Positions 62,236 through 64,000 of a stretch of DNA of 64,000 nt are shown here, in pieces (positions within the stretch are counted from its first letter, which is position 1; each line of letters begins with the position of its first letter). The position numbers were made by a program, and so were the translations under genes. The stretch spans positions 310,001 to 374,000 of the forward strand of contig CALSQD010000001.1 in the NCBI GenBank assembly GCA_943788405.1. Reading direction: 5' to 3'. The notes below the pieces were generated by a model, which saw only the letters and a list, made by a program, of their open reading frames with translations, had not been told where the DNA came from and made no database searches. This DNA is from an uncultured Flavobacteriales bacterium (GTDB lineage Bacteria > Bacteroidota > Bacteroidia > Flavobacteriales > BACL11).

Positions 62236-62278
62236 TAAAAGTATTAACTAGAGTGTTTAATTTTAAATCAATTTAATT

Positions 62279-62470
62279 ATGGAAATTCCAGCTATTGTAG
62301 GTGCAGGTTTAGTAGTAATCGGAGCAGGTATTGGTATTGGTAGAATTGGTGGGTCGGCAATGGACGCTATTGCAAGACAACCTGAAGCTACTGCAAAGAT
62401 CCAAACGGCTATGCTTATTGCTGCAGCACTAATTGAAGGTATTGGATTTGCTGCATTATTTGCAGTATAA
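62279..62470 (+). CDS. atpE: F0F1 ATP synthase subunit c
   Basis: 63-aa two-helix proteolipid that forms the rotor ring; short but within the family range. Helix 1 has the glycine-rich GAGIGIGRIGG, the polar loop is ARQPE, and the ion-carrying carboxylate is E53 in LIEGIGF. The residue after E53 is glycine and no obvious sodium-ligand pattern is seen, so proton coupling is more likely. A perfect 15-bp hairpin follows the stop by 10 bases. Confidence 0.95.
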   Translation: MEIPAIVGAGLVVIGAGIGIGRIGGSAMDAIARQPEATAKIQTAMLIAAALIEGIGFAALFAV

Positions 62471-62480
62471 CAAACCTATT

Positions 62481-62515
62481 AATCAAAACTGCAAGGGTTG
62501 CTTGCAGTTTTGATT
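62481..62515 (+). promoter_or_regulatory. strong RNA hairpin between atpE and atpF
   Basis: AATCAAAACTGCAAG (62481-62495) pairs perfectly with CTTGCAGTTTTGATT (62501-62515) around the loop GGTTG. There is no clean T-run after it. It could protect the atpE message 3' end, act as a partial terminator, or be a processing site that raises c-subunit output. Confidence 0.75.
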
Positions 62516-62548
62516 ATATTTTAAAAATTAAACAGAAAAAAAACAAAA

Positions 62549-63043
62549 ATGGATAAATTAATAAACGACTTTTCAGTAGGATTATTTTTTTGGCAATCAT
62601 TACTTTTTATTGCTTTAATTCTTTTGCTAAAGAAATTTGCATGGGGTCCAATCTTAACTGCTGTTGAAGAGCGTGAAGATGGAATTAAAGATGCATTAGA
62701 AGCAGCAGAAAAAGCAAAAGCAGAAATGCAAGCTTTAAATGCTGATAATGAAAGAATTTTAGCAGAAGCTAGAATTGAAAGAGATGTATTGTTGAAAGAA
62801 GCAAGAGAGATGAAGGATAAAATTGTAAATGAAGCTAAGGACCAGGCAAATACTGAGGCGGACAAAATTTTAATTTCAGCTAAAGAGCAAATCAATAATG
62901 AAAAAATGAAAGCAATTACTGAACTTAAAAATCAGGTTGCTGATATGTCAATTGATATTGCTGAAAAGATTTTAAAATCAGAATTATCTGATAAAAACAA
63001 ACAAAACGAGTTAGTTGCTGAAGCATTAAAATTAACGAAATAG
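62549..63043 (+). CDS. atpF: F0F1 ATP synthase subunit b
   Basis: 164-aa peripheral-stalk subunit: one N-terminal helix in the membrane (GLFFWQSLLFIALILLLKKF) followed by a long alanine/glutamate-rich coiled helix (KDALEAAEKAKAEMQALN) that reaches F1. The length is normal. atpH begins 4 bases after its stop. It is preceded by the atpE-atpF hairpin and a short A-rich leader. Confidence 0.94.
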   Translation: MDKLINDFSVGLFFWQSLLFIALILLLKKFAWGPILTAVEEREDGIKDALEAAEKAKAEMQALNADNERILAEARIERDVLLKEAREMKDKIVNEAKDQANTEADKILISAKEQINNEKMKAITELKNQVADMSIDIAEKILKSELSDKNKQNELVAEALKLTK

Positions 63044-63047
63044 TATA

Positions 63048-63605
63048 ATGAAGCAATCAAGAGTAACAATAAGATACGCAAAAGCTTTATTGCAATTAGC
63101 AATTGAGCAGAATACATTGGAGCAATCCTATAATGATATGGTATTGCTTGATGCAGTTTGTACAGATAGCAAAGAGCTTTCTTTATTGCTTAAAAGTCCT
63201 ATTGTAAAAACGGATCATAAATTAAGCATTTTAAAAGAGATTTTTGCTTCTAAATTAGGTGAGGTAAGTATGGCGTTTATCAACATAATTACTACTAAGA
63301 AAAGAGAAAGTTTATTGGCTTTCATTGCAAGTAGTTTTATTGCTTTGTATAAAGAGCATAACAAAATTGAAACCGCTACAGTTACTACTGCTGCACCTTT
63401 AGATGAAGCATTAAGAGCTGAGGTAATTAATTTCATAAATAAACATGGTGACGATAATGTGGAGTTGACTGAAAAAGTTGATGAAAAAATTATTGGAGGA
63501 GCAATCATCAGGATGGGAGATAAGCAATTAGATGCAAGTGTATCGAAAGCAATTTCTGAATTAAGACAAACGTTTAACAAAAACCTGTACATACAGGACT
63601 TCTAA
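63048..63605 (+). CDS. atpH: F0F1 ATP synthase subunit delta
   Basis: 185-aa subunit linking the b stalk to the top of F1. [17 protein letters not shown] at the N-terminus and the C-terminal [28 protein letters not shown] are family signatures. It lies 4 bases after atpF and 14 bases before atpA, in the standard order. Confidence 0.94.
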   Translation: MKQSRVTIRYAKALLQLAIEQNTLEQSYNDMVLLDAVCTDSKELSLLLKSPIVKTDHKLSILKEIFASKLGEVSMAFINIITTKKRESLLAFIASSFIALYKEHNKIETATVTTAAPLDEALRAEVINFINKHGDDNVELTEKVDEKIIGGAIIRMGDKQLDASVSKAISELRQTFNKNLYIQDF

Positions 63606-63619
63606 AAAAACACAAAAAA

Positions 63620-64000
63620 ATGGCAGAAGTAAAACCAGCTGAAGTATCAGCAATTTTAAGACAACAATTATCAGGATTTAAATCTGAAGCAGAACTACAA
63701 GAAGTAGGTACTGTATTGCAGGTTGGAGATGGTATTGCTCGTATCTATGGGCTTACAAATGTTCAGTCGGGTGAGTTAGTTGAATTCGAAAACGGATTAA
63801 AAGCAATTGTATTAAACCTTGAGGAGGACAATGTTGGAGTTGTACTTTTAGGCCCATCAAAAGGGATTAAAGAAGGTGATACGGTAAAAAGAACAAACAG
63901 AATTGCATCTATCAATGTAGGTGAAGGAATGTTAGGTAGAGTTGTTGATGGAATGGGTAATCCTATTGATGGAAAAGGACCTATTACAGGAACTACTTAC
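63620..64000 (+). CDS. atpA: F0F1 ATP synthase subunit alpha (3' partial)
   Basis: The first 127 codons of the alpha subunit; the gene runs off the end of the window. The N-terminus [20 protein letters not shown], the beta-barrel with [11 protein letters not shown] and [10 protein letters not shown], and [20 protein letters not shown], just before the Walker A region, are all present. It closes the visible part of the atp operon; atpG would be expected next. Confidence 0.97.
   Translation, partial: MAEVKPAEVSAILRQQLSGFKSEAELQEVGTVLQVGDGIARIYGLTNVQSGELVEFENGLKAIVLNLEEDNVGVVLLGPSKGIKEGDTVKRTNRIASINVGEGMLGRVVDGMGNPIDGKGPITGTTY

Overview
The window looks like a chromosomal segment of a low-GC, gliding-lineage Bacteroidota, most probably Flavobacteriales. 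The evidence is: secreted proteins ending in type IX secretion (T9SS) sorting domains of both type A and type B; a GldH lipoprotein and a PorW/SprE-like TPR lipoprotein; the ileS - DksA-like - lspA order; a GH3-family acyl-adenylate enzyme; an F-ATPase locus led by bactofilin, atpZ and a small membrane protein; and promoters of the TAnnTTTG type. Most of the window is core genome. There is no prophage, CRISPR array, rRNA operon or large genomic island.

Layout. 1-12.3 kb: the 3' part of a CotH-like secreted protein, ileS, a DksA/TraR-like regulator, lspA, a sulfotransferase with asd, a secreted lamin-tail protein and uvrC. 12.3-13.6 kb: a small accessory patch with an integrase remnant, inverted repeats and two small conserved genes. 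13.6-20.6 kb: lysS, a phosphosugar isomerase, lipB, a beta-lactamase fold hydrolase, a 3'-5' exonuclease and a fused oligopeptide ABC ATPase. 20.6-27.4 kb (minus strand): scoA and scoB split by an S23 four-helix-bundle gene, then pbp1A, gldH, ricT and holB. 27.4-32.5 kb: pgk, cvpA, small conserved genes, pheS, a TSUP transporter and an unknown membrane protein. 32.6-37.7 kb (minus): an M42 peptidase, pyk, an IPExxxVDY-like gene, rnc, fabF and acpP. 37.8-41.8 kb: purN, marC, rnhA, a PfkB kinase, tRNA-Asn, a beta-propeller protein and a small lipoprotein. 41.9-48.7 kb: rnr, an Omp28-like T9SS protein, a 555-base very AT-rich gap, rpiB, an M28 peptidase and a lipoprotein. 48.9-57.4 kb (minus): an ALDH7-type dehydrogenase, an orphan RluA-associated domain, an antiporter, rseP, dxr, GH3 and an M23 peptidase. 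57.5-64 kb: porW/sprE-like, bactofilin, atpZ, a membrane protein, atpB, atpE, atpF, atpH and the start of atpA.

The best leads are: (1) an S23 gene inserted between the two CoA-transferase subunit genes and enclosed by a perfect 17-base inverted repeat, so the message could fold like an rRNA intervening sequence; (2) an RNase III gene with no ATG, GTG or TTG start, whose only plausible start is an ATA overlapping the fabF stop, with a terminator-like hairpin inside its first codons; (3) a perfect 15-bp hairpin between atpE and atpF; (4) a hairpin that covers the start codon of the propeller gene; (5) an integrase C-terminal remnant beside attC-like GTTAGGC/GCCTAAC repeats; (6) -7 promoter elements so close to ATG that leaderless transcripts are likely.
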